Of a stretch of DNA of 64,000 nucleotides, positions 39,545-47,383 are shown piece by piece. The stretch comes from Intrasporangium flavum (lineage in GTDB: Bacteria; Actinomycetota; Actinomycetes; Actinomycetales; Dermatophilaceae). Location of the stretch: NCBI RefSeq assembly GCF_001956915.1, contig NZ_MLJO01000004.1, positions 62,001 through 126,000 of the forward strand. Reading direction: 5' to 3'. The notes beneath the pieces are model-generated. The model saw nothing but the letters and a program-made list of their open reading frames with translations. It did not search any database and was not told where the DNA came from. The stretch's first letter is position 1, and every line of letters starts with the position of its first letter. A program made the position numbers and the translations under genes.

Positions 39545-40582
39545 ATGAGGCTGTTCCGGCGCTCGCGCGACGAGGAGGCCCCCGCCGACCCGGTCGCGGC
39601 GTTCTGGTCCTGGTGGCAGGAGTCGGGCGCCGACCTCACCGCGTCCGCGCTCGCCGACCGTGAGCCGGTCCGCGTCGCCGACGAGCTGAGTCGGCGCGTC
39701 GCCGCGATCGCCGACGGCCTGACGTGGGAGCTGGCGGCCGGGCGGCGTAGCGCCCACCTGCTCGTCGTGTCGCCGGAGGGCGACCCCGACCTGCGCGCCA
39801 CCGCGCGCCGCTGGCTGCGGTCCGCCCCGACGGCGACGGCGACGTGGGGCTACGCCGACACGCGCCAGCCGGTCCAGGACGTCGACGCCGTCGAGCTCGA
39901 GACCGAGGGGGCGACCGTCGCCTTCCGCGACATCGTCGTCAGCGCCCGCCGCGAGGGTCTGCGGCTGTCCGTGGCCGTGCACCACCCCTCGTTCGCGCAC
40001 CTCGACGACGCCGCACGCGCGACCATCGCCTACCTCGCCCTCGACTCGGCCATCGGCGAGTCCGACGTCGAGTGCTGGATCGGCGAGGTGGCCCGGCCGC
40101 AGGTCGCGCCGATGGACGCGTTCCCCCTGCGGTGGGTGCGCAACCTCGTGGCCGACCTCAAGGCCGAGCACACCTCGGCGGACGGCGAGCCGCAGCAGGT
40201 GGTGTTCCAGGGCCAGGGCGCCGACGGACCGATCCTCGCCGTGGCCCAGGTGCCGCTCGCCGCGGCCACCGCGCCCGAGCTCGACACGCACGTCGGCGTC
40301 TTCCTGGAGTACCTCGCCACCGAGGACGGGCTGCCGACGCCGGGCGCGCTCGAGGAGCTGCGCCACTTCGAGGACGCGCTCGCCCTCGACCTCGCCGGGC
40401 GTGGCCGGGTCGTCGCCCACCAGTCGAGCGCCGGCACCCGGGTGCTGCACGTGTTCGTCGACGGCACGAGCGACGCTGCGGACCGGGTGCGCGCGGCCTC
40501 CCGGCGCTGGACGCAGGGCAGCGCCGGCGTCACCGAGACGCACGACCCGTCCTGGTCGATGGTCGCCCACCTGCGCGGCTGA
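39545..40582 (+). CDS. DUF695-type hypothetical protein
   Basis: The 345-residue cytosolic protein begins MRLFRRSRDEE and has DPVAAFWSWWQESG followed by two alpha/beta halves. The C-terminal half (THVGVFLEYLATEDGLPTP...EELRHFEDAL) looks like DUF695, of unknown function. No membrane or signal segment is seen. It diverges from the HhH gene and converges with the YigZ gene, with only 6 bases between the stops. Confidence 0.65.
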   Translation: MRLFRRSRDEEAPADPVAAFWSWWQESGADLTASALADREPVRVADELSRRVAAIADGLTWELAAGRRSAHLLVVSPEGDPDLRATARRWLRSAPTATATWGYADTRQPVQDVDAVELETEGATVAFRDIVVSARREGLRLSVAVHHPSFAHLDDAARATIAYLALDSAIGESDVECWIGEVARPQVAPMDAFPLRWVRNLVADLKAEHTSADGEPQQVVFQGQGADGPILAVAQVPLAAATAPELDTHVGVFLEYLATEDGLPTPGALEELRHFEDALALDLAGRGRVVAHQSSAGTRVLHVFVDGTSDAADRVRAASRRWTQGSAGVTETHDPSWSMVAHLRG

Positions 40583-40588
40583 GCGGCC

Positions 40589-41236
40589 TCAGGCGTCCGG
40601 GTCGGCGGGCACCCACAGGTCCGCGCCGGGCGTGACGCGTCCGGCCCCCGAGGTCAGCGCAGCGACGGTGCCGCCGAACGCGTCGAGAGACTCGGGGTCG
40701 ACGGCGACGTGCAGCCGGACGCCCTCGGCGAGGTAGTCGACGCCCGTCACGGTGGCGTCGGGGAGGGCCCGGAGGGCGTTGTCGACGCGTGGGCCGTCGG
40801 CGTGGCCGACCTCGACAGTCGTCGCGGTGCGCCGCGACATCGTCACGACGCGTGCCTCCGAGACGGCGGCACCGACCGCGTCCCCGTAGGCGCGGATCAG
40901 GCCACCGGTGCCGAGGAGGGTGCCGCCGAACCAGCGGGTCACCACCGCCACGACGTCGGTGAGCCCGGCCCCGCGCAGGACCTCGAGCATCGGGGCGCCC
41001 GCCGTGCCGGAGGGCTCGCCGTCGTCGTTGCTGCGGACGGTCGACGCGTCGGGGCCGAGCAAGAAGGCGGTGCAGTGGTGCCCGGCGTCGCGGCTCGCGG
41101 CCCGGACGCGCTCGACGACGGCCCGCGCGTCCTCCTCGCTCGGCACCGGCTCGACGTCGCAGACGAACCGTGAGCGGCGCACCTCGATCTCGGCGCGGGC
41201 GGCACCGGCGAGGGTGCGGTAGGAGCGGGGCTGCAT
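40589..41236 (-). CDS. YigZ/IMPACT family protein
   Basis: The 215-residue protein has the UPF0029 (IMPACT) domain: EIEVRRSRFVCDVEPV, DAGHHCTAFLLG, SNDDGEPSGTAGAPMLEVL and VVTRWFGGTLLGTGGLIRAYG. A DUF1949 C-terminal ferredoxin-like domain follows. Its bacterial function is unknown; the eukaryotic IMPACT protein affects translation control. ATG 41236 was chosen because the family motif starts soon after. Confidence 0.9.
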   Translation of the reverse strand: MQPRSYRTLAGAARAEIEVRRSRFVCDVEPVPSEEDARAVVERVRAASRDAGHHCTAFLLGPDASTVRSNDDGEPSGTAGAPMLEVLRGAGLTDVVAVVTRWFGGTLLGTGGLIRAYGDAVGAAVSEARVVTMSRRTATTVEVGHADGPRVDNALRALPDATVTGVDYLAEGVRLHVAVDPESLDAFGGTVAALTSGAGRVTPGADLWVPADPDA

Positions 41237-41375
41237 GGGCCTTCGGGAGGTCGGGGAGCGGACGGTGCAGGACGTGCCGAGTATGCCGTGGTGAGTGGGG
41301 AGTGCTCCCCGTTGCCTCGCGGGGTGCCGTCCTGTGAGGATGGCCTCGCGTTCGTCAGGGGTGAAGGGGAGAACT

Positions 41376-42143
41376 GTGTACAGCAAGGGTGCGGACGTCG
41401 ATGCCCTGCGCGACTCGGCCGGCCGGATGGCCGCTTACGGGCGCGACGTCGACCAGGTGCTGGCCCGGAGCCGGCACGCCGTCGCGGTGGTGCGCCGCGC
41501 GTGGGCCGGGCCCGACCTCGGGCACGTGCTCGAGCGGTGGCGCCGGGTCGAGGCCGACCTGACGCGGATCAGCGGCCGTTTCGGCGACCTGTCGCGGCGC
41601 CTCGAGCACAACGCAGACGCCCAGCAGCGGTCGAGCGCCGGGCACGGCGGCCCGTCCTTCGGCGGCCACGGACCGGGCGGGTCGGGCGGGTCGGGCGGGC
41701 ACCACGGAACGGATGCCGGTGGGCACGGGGGCGGCTCCGGCAGCTCAGGTGACTCCGGCGGCTCCGGCGGCCGCGGCGGTGGCGCGTCGGGGGAGGCGAC
41801 CTTCGTCGCGGGACCCGTCCACGGCTCGAACCACCCCGGCGGGCACGGTGGCGGGCACGGCTCGTTCGTCGCCGAGGCAGGCTGGCACGACGTCCTCGGC
41901 CCGTGGCTGCCGCACGTCTGGGGCCCGGACGACGGGCGGCCGCTCGTCGGTGCGGCGCAGTGGCAGGCACCCCACCCGGGACCCGGGATGGGCTGGGGCC
42001 AGCTCGTCGGGTCCGGGTGGCACGAGGCGGGCACGGGGCACGGCCCCGGCTGGCAGTCGTTCGCCCCGGCCGGGTGGGCACCGCTCACGCCGGCGTCCGT
42101 GCCGGCGCTCGCCGCGCACCAGCTCGGGCTGCCGATCCGCTGA
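41376..42143 (+). CDS. WXG100-like protein with Gly/His-rich tail
   Basis: The 255-residue protein starts at GTG 41376 after AAGGGGAGA. Residues 1-90 form two helices around AWAGPDLGHVLERW, a Trp-X-Gly turn as in WXG100/ESX substrates. Residues 95-160 are low-complexity Gly/Ser/His. The rest is Trp/His/Gly/Pro-rich (GWHDVLGPWLPHVWGPDD, PAGWAPLTPASVP). It has no signal peptide. A type VII secretion substrate is the natural idea, but no EccC or partner gene is in the window. The tail matches no domain I know. Confidence 0.6.
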   Translation: MYSKGADVDALRDSAGRMAAYGRDVDQVLARSRHAVAVVRRAWAGPDLGHVLERWRRVEADLTRISGRFGDLSRRLEHNADAQQRSSAGHGGPSFGGHGPGGSGGSGGHHGTDAGGHGGGSGSSGDSGGSGGRGGGASGEATFVAGPVHGSNHPGGHGGGHGSFVAEAGWHDVLGPWLPHVWGPDDGRPLVGAAQWQAPHPGPGMGWGQLVGSGWHEAGTGHGPGWQSFAPAGWAPLTPASVPALAAHQLGLPIR

Positions 42144-42161
42144 CCGACGCGGTCGGCCGGC

Positions 42162-42869
42162 TCAGTCGGTGGCGGCCTCGTAGCGCTCGAGGACCATGTC
42201 GACGAGGTCGCCGGCAGGAGGTTCGTCGTCCAGCAGCAGCGGTGGTGTGACGACGTCGGCGCCCGAGCGCGCGGCCAGGTCGGCGAAGAAGCCCGGCGCG
42301 AGCAGGTACGTCGCCACGACGACGCGTCGGCCCGGGACCCGTTGTGCCGCAACGGCGTCCGTGAGTCGCGGCTCGGCCGCGGACAGGTAGCCCACGGTCA
42401 CGTCGTGGCCGATGGTCGCGGCGAGCTGCGCCGCGACCGTCTCGCAGTCGCGGACCGCGGAGGGCTCCGACGAGCCGGCTGCTCCGAGCACCACCACGTC
42501 GTCGTCGCGGAGGCCGGCCGCGTCGAGGCGTCGGGCGAGCAGCGCGGCGAGGCGCAGGTCGGGGCCAAGGGCAGGGGCCACCCGGGCACCCGGCACGGCC
42601 GCCGCGGCCTCGGTGAGGTCGACGAAGACGTGGTAGCCGGCCGACAGCAGCAGCGGCACGAGGTGCGCGCGCCGTCCGGCGGGCAGCGTCCCGAGGACGG
42701 CCGGCGGGTCGGGCTGCTGGACGTCGACGAACGCCGCGCGGACCTCGAGGTCGGGGCGCCGCGCGGCCACGGCGTCGACGAGGGCGGCCACCGCCGCCTG
42801 CCCGACCGGCGAGGCGGTCCCGTGCGACGCGGCGACGAGGACCGGCGACTGGGCGGCGGGCGTCGTCAT
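42162..42869 (-). CDS. Sirohydrochlorin chelatase family protein (CbiX/SirB-like)
   Basis: The 235-residue protein has two CbiX repeats. LVAASHGTASPVGQAAVAAL carries the metal-binding His, with VPLLLSAGYHVFVDL later. It should insert iron into sirohydrochlorin, the last step of siroheme synthesis. It diverges from SUMT by 157 bases, next to the NirB operon that needs siroheme. A candidate GlnR box lies in the shared gap. Confidence 0.9.
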   Translation of the reverse strand: MTTPAAQSPVLVAASHGTASPVGQAAVAALVDAVAARRPDLEVRAAFVDVQQPDPPAVLGTLPAGRRAHLVPLLLSAGYHVFVDLTEAAAAVPGARVAPALGPDLRLAALLARRLDAAGLRDDDVVVLGAAGSSEPSAVRDCETVAAQLAATIGHDVTVGYLSAAEPRLTDAVAAQRVPGRRVVVATYLLAPGFFADLAARSGADVVTPPLLLDDEPPAGDLVDMVLERYEAATD

Positions 42870-42960
42870 GCCGCCACCCTGCCACGGCCGAGCGGCCCCG
42901 AGGCGCGCACGTCGGCGGGCGAGACGGGTGAGGCGTGTCTTACCGCGGCGTCGCACGGGT

Positions 42961-42976
42961 GAAACGCCGACGAAAC
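42961..42976. promoter_or_regulatory. Candidate GlnR box between cbiX-like and SUMT genes
   Basis: GAAAC-GCCGAC-GAAAC has the 5-6-5 spacing of GlnR sites (gTnAC-n6-GaAAC). It lies about 50 bases before the SUMT start. The second half-site fits the consensus fully, the first partly. Confidence 0.45.
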
Positions 42977-43026
42977 ACGCCGTTCCTACGGTGGTACCGA
43001 GCAGACCGACGGCGACGGGAGACCGC

Positions 43027-44079
43027 GTGCTCATCGACACCGACCTCACCGCGGCACGGGTGGTGGTCGCCGGACCGGACGGCCTGACGGCCGCGAGCGT
43101 GCGGCGGTTCACGCGGGCCGGCGCCGACGTCGTCGTGCTCGGCGACGCCGCCGCCGTGACGCCCGCCGCCTGCCGTGGTGCGCGGCTCGGGGTCCTCGTC
43201 GGCCCGGCGACGGCGTGGGAGGGCGCCCGCACGGTGCTGCGTGCCACGTGCCTGGTCGTCGACGAGCCCGCCCCGACGCGCGGGCGGGGGCGGGCCGTGC
43301 TCGTCGGCGCAGGCCCCGGTGGCGCCGACGTGCTCACCCTCGCCGCGGTCCGGGCGCTCGCGGACGCCGACGTCGTCCTTGCCGACCGCCTCGCCGAGAT
43401 CGGCGACCTCGCCGCGCTCGCGCCCGGTGCCGAGGTCGTCGACGTCGGCAAGCGCCCCGGCCACCACGCGGTGCCGCAGGAGCAGATCGAGCGACTGCTC
43501 GTCGACCGCGCCCTCGCCGGGCTCACGGTCGTGCGCCTCAAGGGCGGCGACCCCTACGTCTTCGGCCGGGGCGGCGAGGAGGTCGCGGCCTGCGTCGCCG
43601 CCGGGGTGCCGGTCTCGGTGCTGCCCGGAGTCACCTCGGCCATCGCCGTGCCCGGGGCGGCCGGCATCCCGGTCACCCATCGCGGCGTCAGCCACGTCGT
43701 CACCGTGCTGTCGGGCCACGTCCCGCTCGACGACGACCGGGCCCGCGGGCTCGTCGCCGTCGGCGGGTCGCTCGTCGTGCTCATGGGCGTGCACAACCTC
43801 GTGCCGATCACCGCCGCGCTGGTCCGTGCCGGGCTCGACGCCGACACCCCGGCGGCCGTCATCGAGCGTGGCCTCACCCCGCACCAGCGCAGCGTCGTCG
43901 GCACCTTGGCCACCCTGCCCGGCCGTGCTGCGCGTGCCGGGATCGCCTCTCCCGCAGTGGTCGTCATCGGCGAGGTCGTCGCGCAGGCCGAGGTCTGGGC
44001 CCGACGCGTCGACGAGGGCGTCGCGGACGCGGACGCCCACGCCGACGCTGCGCGTCCCCTCGCCGGGGTGACGTCGTGA
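43027..44079 (+). CDS. cobA: Uroporphyrinogen-III C-methyltransferase (SUMT)
   Basis: The 350-residue protein's catalytic part starts at about residue 90: VLVGAGPGGADVLTLAAVRAL, then GKRPGHHAVPQEQI, RLKGGDPYVFGRGGEE and ITVTHRG-type motifs. It methylates uroporphyrinogen III to precorrin-2 for siroheme. The first 85 residues look like a reduced CysG dehydrogenase domain without a clear NAD loop. GTG at 43027 follows GGGAGA. Its stop overlaps the next gene's start (GTGA). Confidence 0.92.
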   Translation: MLIDTDLTAARVVVAGPDGLTAASVRRFTRAGADVVVLGDAAAVTPAACRGARLGVLVGPATAWEGARTVLRATCLVVDEPAPTRGRGRAVLVGAGPGGADVLTLAAVRALADADVVLADRLAEIGDLAALAPGAEVVDVGKRPGHHAVPQEQIERLLVDRALAGLTVVRLKGGDPYVFGRGGEEVAACVAAGVPVSVLPGVTSAIAVPGAAGIPVTHRGVSHVVTVLSGHVPLDDDRARGLVAVGGSLVVLMGVHNLVPITAALVRAGLDADTPAAVIERGLTPHQRSVVGTLATLPGRAARAGIASPAVVVIGEVVAQAEVWARRVDEGVADADAHADAARPLAGVTS

Positions 44080-45257
44080 CCGGGCCCCGACGCGTCCACC
44101 CGGCGACGCCGTGGTCGGAGCAGCACGCCGGACCCGACTGCGACGCGGTGCGCCCCGAGGCCACCGGTCCGGTCCTCGAGGGGTTCCGGATCGCGGTGAC
44201 CTCCGACCGCAGGTCCGAGGACCTCGTCGACGCCTTCCGGCGGCGCGGTGCCGACGTGCTGCACGCGCCGGCCGTGCGCATCGCACCCATCGACGAGGAC
44301 GAGGTCCTCGTGGCCGACACCCGCGCCGTCATCGAGGCCCGGCCCGACGTCGTCGTCGTCACGACGGCCTACGGGTTCCGTCGCTGGATCGAGGGAGCCG
44401 ACGCCGCCGGGCTGGGCGAGCAGCTCGCGGGCGTGCTCGACGCCGCGCGCATCATCGTGCGCGGCCCCAAGGCGCGCGGCGCGGTGCGGGCGGCGGGGCA
44501 CGACGACGAGGGCATCGCAGAGGACGAGCGGACGGCCTCGACCGTGACCCTGGCGCTCGAGGCCGGGGTCGAGGGCCGACGGGTGGCGGTGCAGCTGCAC
44601 GGCCACGAGGACGTCGAGCAGCTCGAGCGGCTGCGGGCCGCCGGGGCCACCGTGCTCACGGTCGCGCCGTACCGGTGGGTGCGGCCCACCGACGAGAGCC
44701 GGCTCGGCCGGCTCATCCAGGCGGTCGCCGCGCGCGAGGTCGACGTCGTGACGTTCACGTCGGCGCCGGCCGTCGACGGGCTCGTCTCTGCCGCAGCGCA
44801 GCTCGGCATGGACGGGGTGCTCGTCGACGCGATGCGCACCGGCGTCACGGCGGCGGCGGTGGGTCCGGTGACGGCGGCGCCGCTGCACGACCTCGGCGTC
44901 ATGCCGATCGTGCCGGAGCGGTTCCGGATGGGCGCCCTCATCCGCACCGTCGTCGAGCACCTGACGCTCACCGGGGTCGAGCAGGTGCAGACCGCCCTCG
45001 GGCCGCTCGTCGTGCACGGGCGCACCGTGACGTTCAACGGCGAGACGGTGACGCTGCCGCGCGGGCCGCGGGCGATGCTGGCCGCGCTGATGGCCGACCC
45101 GGGCGCGGTGTGTACGCGCGAGCGGCTCCTCGACGAGCTGCCCGACGCCGAGAACGAGCACGCGCTCGACATGGCGGTGAGTCGGCTGCGGGCCGCGCTG
45201 CCGGACCGGGACCTCGTGCAGACGGTCGTCCGGCGCGGCTACCGCCTCAACGTCTGA
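44076..45257 (+). CDS. HemD-like uroporphyrinogen-III synthase domain fused to winged helix
   Basis: The 393-residue protein has a HemD-type domain at about 30-270 (FRIAVTSDRRSEDLVDAFRRRGADV, DVVVVTTAYGFRRW, ITVTSAPAVDG-like FTSAPAVDGLV). An OmpR-like DNA-binding domain follows at about 300-390 (LPRGPRAMLAALMADPGAVCTRERLLDELPD...VSRLRAALPD). It may make uroporphyrinogen III, regulate the nitrate and siroheme genes, or do both. The gene overlaps cobA and is followed by a near-perfect hairpin. Confidence 0.88.
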   Translation: MTGPRRVHPATPWSEQHAGPDCDAVRPEATGPVLEGFRIAVTSDRRSEDLVDAFRRRGADVLHAPAVRIAPIDEDEVLVADTRAVIEARPDVVVVTTAYGFRRWIEGADAAGLGEQLAGVLDAARIIVRGPKARGAVRAAGHDDEGIAEDERTASTVTLALEAGVEGRRVAVQLHGHEDVEQLERLRAAGATVLTVAPYRWVRPTDESRLGRLIQAVAAREVDVVTFTSAPAVDGLVSAAAQLGMDGVLVDAMRTGVTAAAVGPVTAAPLHDLGVMPIVPERFRMGALIRTVVEHLTLTGVEQVQTALGPLVVHGRTVTFNGETVTLPRGPRAMLAALMADPGAVCTRERLLDELPDAENEHALDMAVSRLRAALPDRDLVQTVVRRGYRLNV

Positions 45258-45280
45258 CGCGTCACGGGGCCCGACACGAC

Positions 45281-45323
45281 TGGTCCAACTGCCCACTCGA
45301 CGGTCGAGTGGGCAGTTGGACCA
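45281..45323. terminator. 43-base near-perfect inverted repeat
   Basis: Twenty-one bases starting TGGTCCAACTGCC (45281-45301) are mirrored exactly by 45303-45323, with a single G between. It lies between convergent genes, the HemD fusion and hxlR, so termination is the simplest role. Confidence 0.65.
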
Positions 45324-45351
45324 GGGGCTCCGCGGCGGGGTGGGGCGCCGG

Positions 45352-45741
45352 TCAGGCGGACGCGTCGGCGGGTGCGGTGCGGGCCACGATGTCGCCCGCG
45401 TGGTCGGCGATCCAGTCCATGAGCGGCACGAGCCGTGCGGCGAGGTCGACGCCCTCGGCGGTGAGCGAGTACTCGACGTGCGGCGGCACCACGGGGCGCG
45501 CGTCGCGGTGGACGAGCCCGTCGGCCTCGAGCATCCGGAGGGTCTGGGCGAGCATCTTCTCGCTGACCCCCTCGGCCCGGCGGCGCAGCTCGCTCCAGCG
45601 CAGCGGTTCGCCCTCGGCCAGGGCGAGGAGCACGAGGGTGCCCCACTTGCTCGTCACGTGGTCGAGGACGACGCGGGAGGGGCAGTCCGCGGCGAAGACG
45701 CCGTCGGGGAAGTGGCGACGCAGCGTCTGACTCACTCTCAT
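45352..45741 (-). CDS. HxlR family transcriptional regulator
   Basis: The 129-residue winged-helix protein has CPSRVVLDHVTSKWGTLVLLAL, RWSELRRRAEGVSEKMLAQTLRMLEADGLV and EYSLTAEG, the HxlR signature. A cysteine near the N-terminus (Cys20) is the usual redox or electrophile sensor in the QorR/YodB group. It diverges from a quinone-oxidoreductase gene, with a palindrome between. I infer a thiol- or quinone-stress repressor. Confidence 0.92.
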   Translation of the reverse strand: MRVSQTLRRHFPDGVFAADCPSRVVLDHVTSKWGTLVLLALAEGEPLRWSELRRRAEGVSEKMLAQTLRMLEADGLVHRDARPVVPPHVEYSLTAEGVDLAARLVPLMDWIADHAGDIVARTAPADASA

Positions 45742-45744
45742 GTC

Positions 45745-45769
45745 AGTACCTTACTTCAAAGTGGGTACT
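45745..45769. promoter_or_regulatory. HxlR-type operator
   Basis: AGTACC (45745-45750) is mirrored by GGTACT (45764-45769). Inside it lies ACTT-CA-AAGT, nearly on the same axis. It starts 4 bases before the regulator's start codon, in the gap with the oxidoreductase gene. Confidence 0.65.
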
Positions 45770-45858
45770 AACTTCTGGGAAGTATGCCGAGGGAGGGCTC
45801 GTTGACCCCGGAGTCCGGCGCCGTGCGGCGCCGCCCTGGACCCGCGAAAGGACCTCCC

Positions 45859-46725
45859 ATGACCATCCTCGTCACCGCCGCGAGCGGACACCTCGGCCGC
45901 CTCGTCGTCGACGCGCTCCTGCGCCGCGGCCTCGACCCCTCCGACGTCGTCGCCACCGCCCGGAAGCTCGAGGCCGTCGCCGACCTCGCCGACCGTGGCG
46001 TCGAGGTGCGCCGCGCGGACTACGACGACCCGGCCTCGCTCGACGCCGCGTTCGCGGGGATCGACCGGCTCCTGTTCGTCTCGGGCAGCGAGGTCGGCGC
46101 CCGGATCCCGCAGCACCGCAACGTCGTCGACGCCGCGGTGCGTGCCGGGGTGGGTCTCGTGGCCTACACGAGCATCACCCGGGCCGACACCTCCGGGCTG
46201 GCGCTGGCCACCGAGCACCGCGCCACCGAGGAGATGATCGAGGCGTCCGGCCTCCCGCACGTCTTCCTGCGCAACTCCTGGTACGTCGAGAACTACACCG
46301 GCCAGCTGCCCAGCTACCTCGAGCACGGCGCCGTCCTCGGGTCCGCCGGGGACGGACGCGTCAGCGCCGCCACCCGGGCCGACTACGCCGAGGCCGCCGC
46401 GGCGGTGCTCGCCGAGGACGGCCACGCGGGCCACGCGTACGAGCTCGGCGGCACGGCCTTCACGCTGGCCGAGCTGGCCGCGACCGTCACCACCCTCAGC
46501 GGCACCGAGGTGGTCTACCGTGACCTGCCGGTCGAGGACTACGCGGCCGCCCTCGTCGCGGCCGGCCTGCCCGACGGGTACGCGCACGTCCTCGCCGACA
46601 GCGACCGCGGCATCGCGGCCGGCGCGCTCTTCACCGACTCGGGCGACCTCGAGCGGCTCATCGGACGCCCGGCCACCTCGCTCGAGGACGCCGTCCGCGC
46701 CGCGCTGCCGGCGGGGGTCCGCTGA
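45859..46725 (+). CDS. NmrA-like NAD(P)H quinone oxidoreductase (QorB/YtfG-like)
   Basis: The 288-residue protein has the NAD(P)-binding loop VTAASGHLGRLVV. It also carries the QorB-type blocks VAYTSITRADTSGLALATEHRATEEMIEASG and FLRNSWYVENYTGQL. It likely reduces quinones or similar electrophiles. ATG 45859 follows GAAAGGAC. The divergent HxlR regulator and shared palindrome match the known qorB/qorR arrangement. Its place between the two nitrate units looks incidental. Confidence 0.87.
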   Translation: MTILVTAASGHLGRLVVDALLRRGLDPSDVVATARKLEAVADLADRGVEVRRADYDDPASLDAAFAGIDRLLFVSGSEVGARIPQHRNVVDAAVRAGVGLVAYTSITRADTSGLALATEHRATEEMIEASGLPHVFLRNSWYVENYTGQLPSYLEHGAVLGSAGDGRVSAATRADYAEAAAAVLAEDGHAGHAYELGGTAFTLAELAATVTTLSGTEVVYRDLPVEDYAAALVAAGLPDGYAHVLADSDRGIAAGALFTDSGDLERLIGRPATSLEDAVRAALPAGVR

Positions 46726-46760
46726 CCCGCACCCTTGGAGCAGGCGTCACCTCGGCACCC

Positions 46761-46849
46761 CCTCCGATCGAGTGAGCACTGCGCCTCACGGGCCCCAGGC
46801 GTCACGCGTCGGGTGTGACGCCTGAGGCTGGGTGCTCACTCGATGGAGG
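46761..46849. terminator. Large nested hairpin between qorB-like and nirD genes
   Basis: CCTCC plus ATCGAGTGAGCAC (46761-46779) pairs with GTGCTCACTCGAT plus GGAGG (46832-46849), with one bulged G. Inside it CAGGCGTCAC (46796-46805) pairs with GTGACGCCTG (46815-46824). The right outer arm is the 3' end of nirD, so the left arm is an inverted copy of that coding end. Confidence 0.6.
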
Positions 46850-47339
46850 GGAGGGGCCGGGTGTGGACGCCGAGGAGGACGACGCCGTGGGCGACGCGGA
46901 CCGCGTAGGTCGGCAGCCGCGTGGCCGGGTCGTCGAGGGCCTCGCCCGTGCGGAGGCTGAAGACCTGCTTGAGCAGCGGTGAGGCCACCGTCGGCTCGCC
47001 GGCGCGGTCACCGGTCAGGCCCCGCGACATGACCGCTGCCCCCGCGTACGGGTCGAGGTTGCCGACGGCGTAGACCATCCCGGTGGCCAGGAGGAACAAC
47101 GCCCCCTGCTCGCCGCCGGGCAGCAGGACGGCCACGCCGCGGCCCGGCACGAGCGCGTCGACGCGGCAGGCGCGCACCCACACCCGAACGCCGGGCCGGG
47201 CCAGGACACCCGGGCGGACGACGAGACGCGTCGGGCGTGGCGACGCGTCCGGCGCATCCGACCCATCCGGCGCGCTGACGTCATCGAGGAGGCCGTGCGT
47301 CGGGTCGGTCTGGGGGACAGCGGTGGCGAGACTGCTCAT
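46836..47339 (-). CDS. nirD: Assimilatory nitrite reductase small subunit
   Basis: The 167-residue Rieske-like NirD has VWVRACRVDALVPGRGVAVLLPGGEQGALFLL, YAVGNLDPYAGAAVMSRGL and SPLLKQVFSLRTG. The iron ligands of true Rieske proteins are lost, as usual in NirD. About 45 extra Asp/Pro/Ser-rich residues precede the domain. It partners NirB and ends the narK-nasA-nasC-nirB-nirD operon, 44 bases after nirB. Confidence 0.92.
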   Translation of the reverse strand: MSSLATAVPQTDPTHGLLDDVSAPDGSDAPDASPRPTRLVVRPGVLARPGVRVWVRACRVDALVPGRGVAVLLPGGEQGALFLLATGMVYAVGNLDPYAGAAVMSRGLTGDRAGEPTVASPLLKQVFSLRTGEALDDPATRLPTYAVRVAHGVVLLGVHTRPLPSIE

Positions 47340-47383
47340 CGTGGGTTCCTCTCCGGAGGTGGCGGATTCGGTTGCCGGACTGG

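Noticed and set aside
41296..41345. A short GGGGAG-TG-CTCCCC inverted repeat before the WXG100-like gene as an operator
   Set aside because: Six-base GC arms with a two-base gap are expected by chance in this composition, and no regulator gene adjoins.
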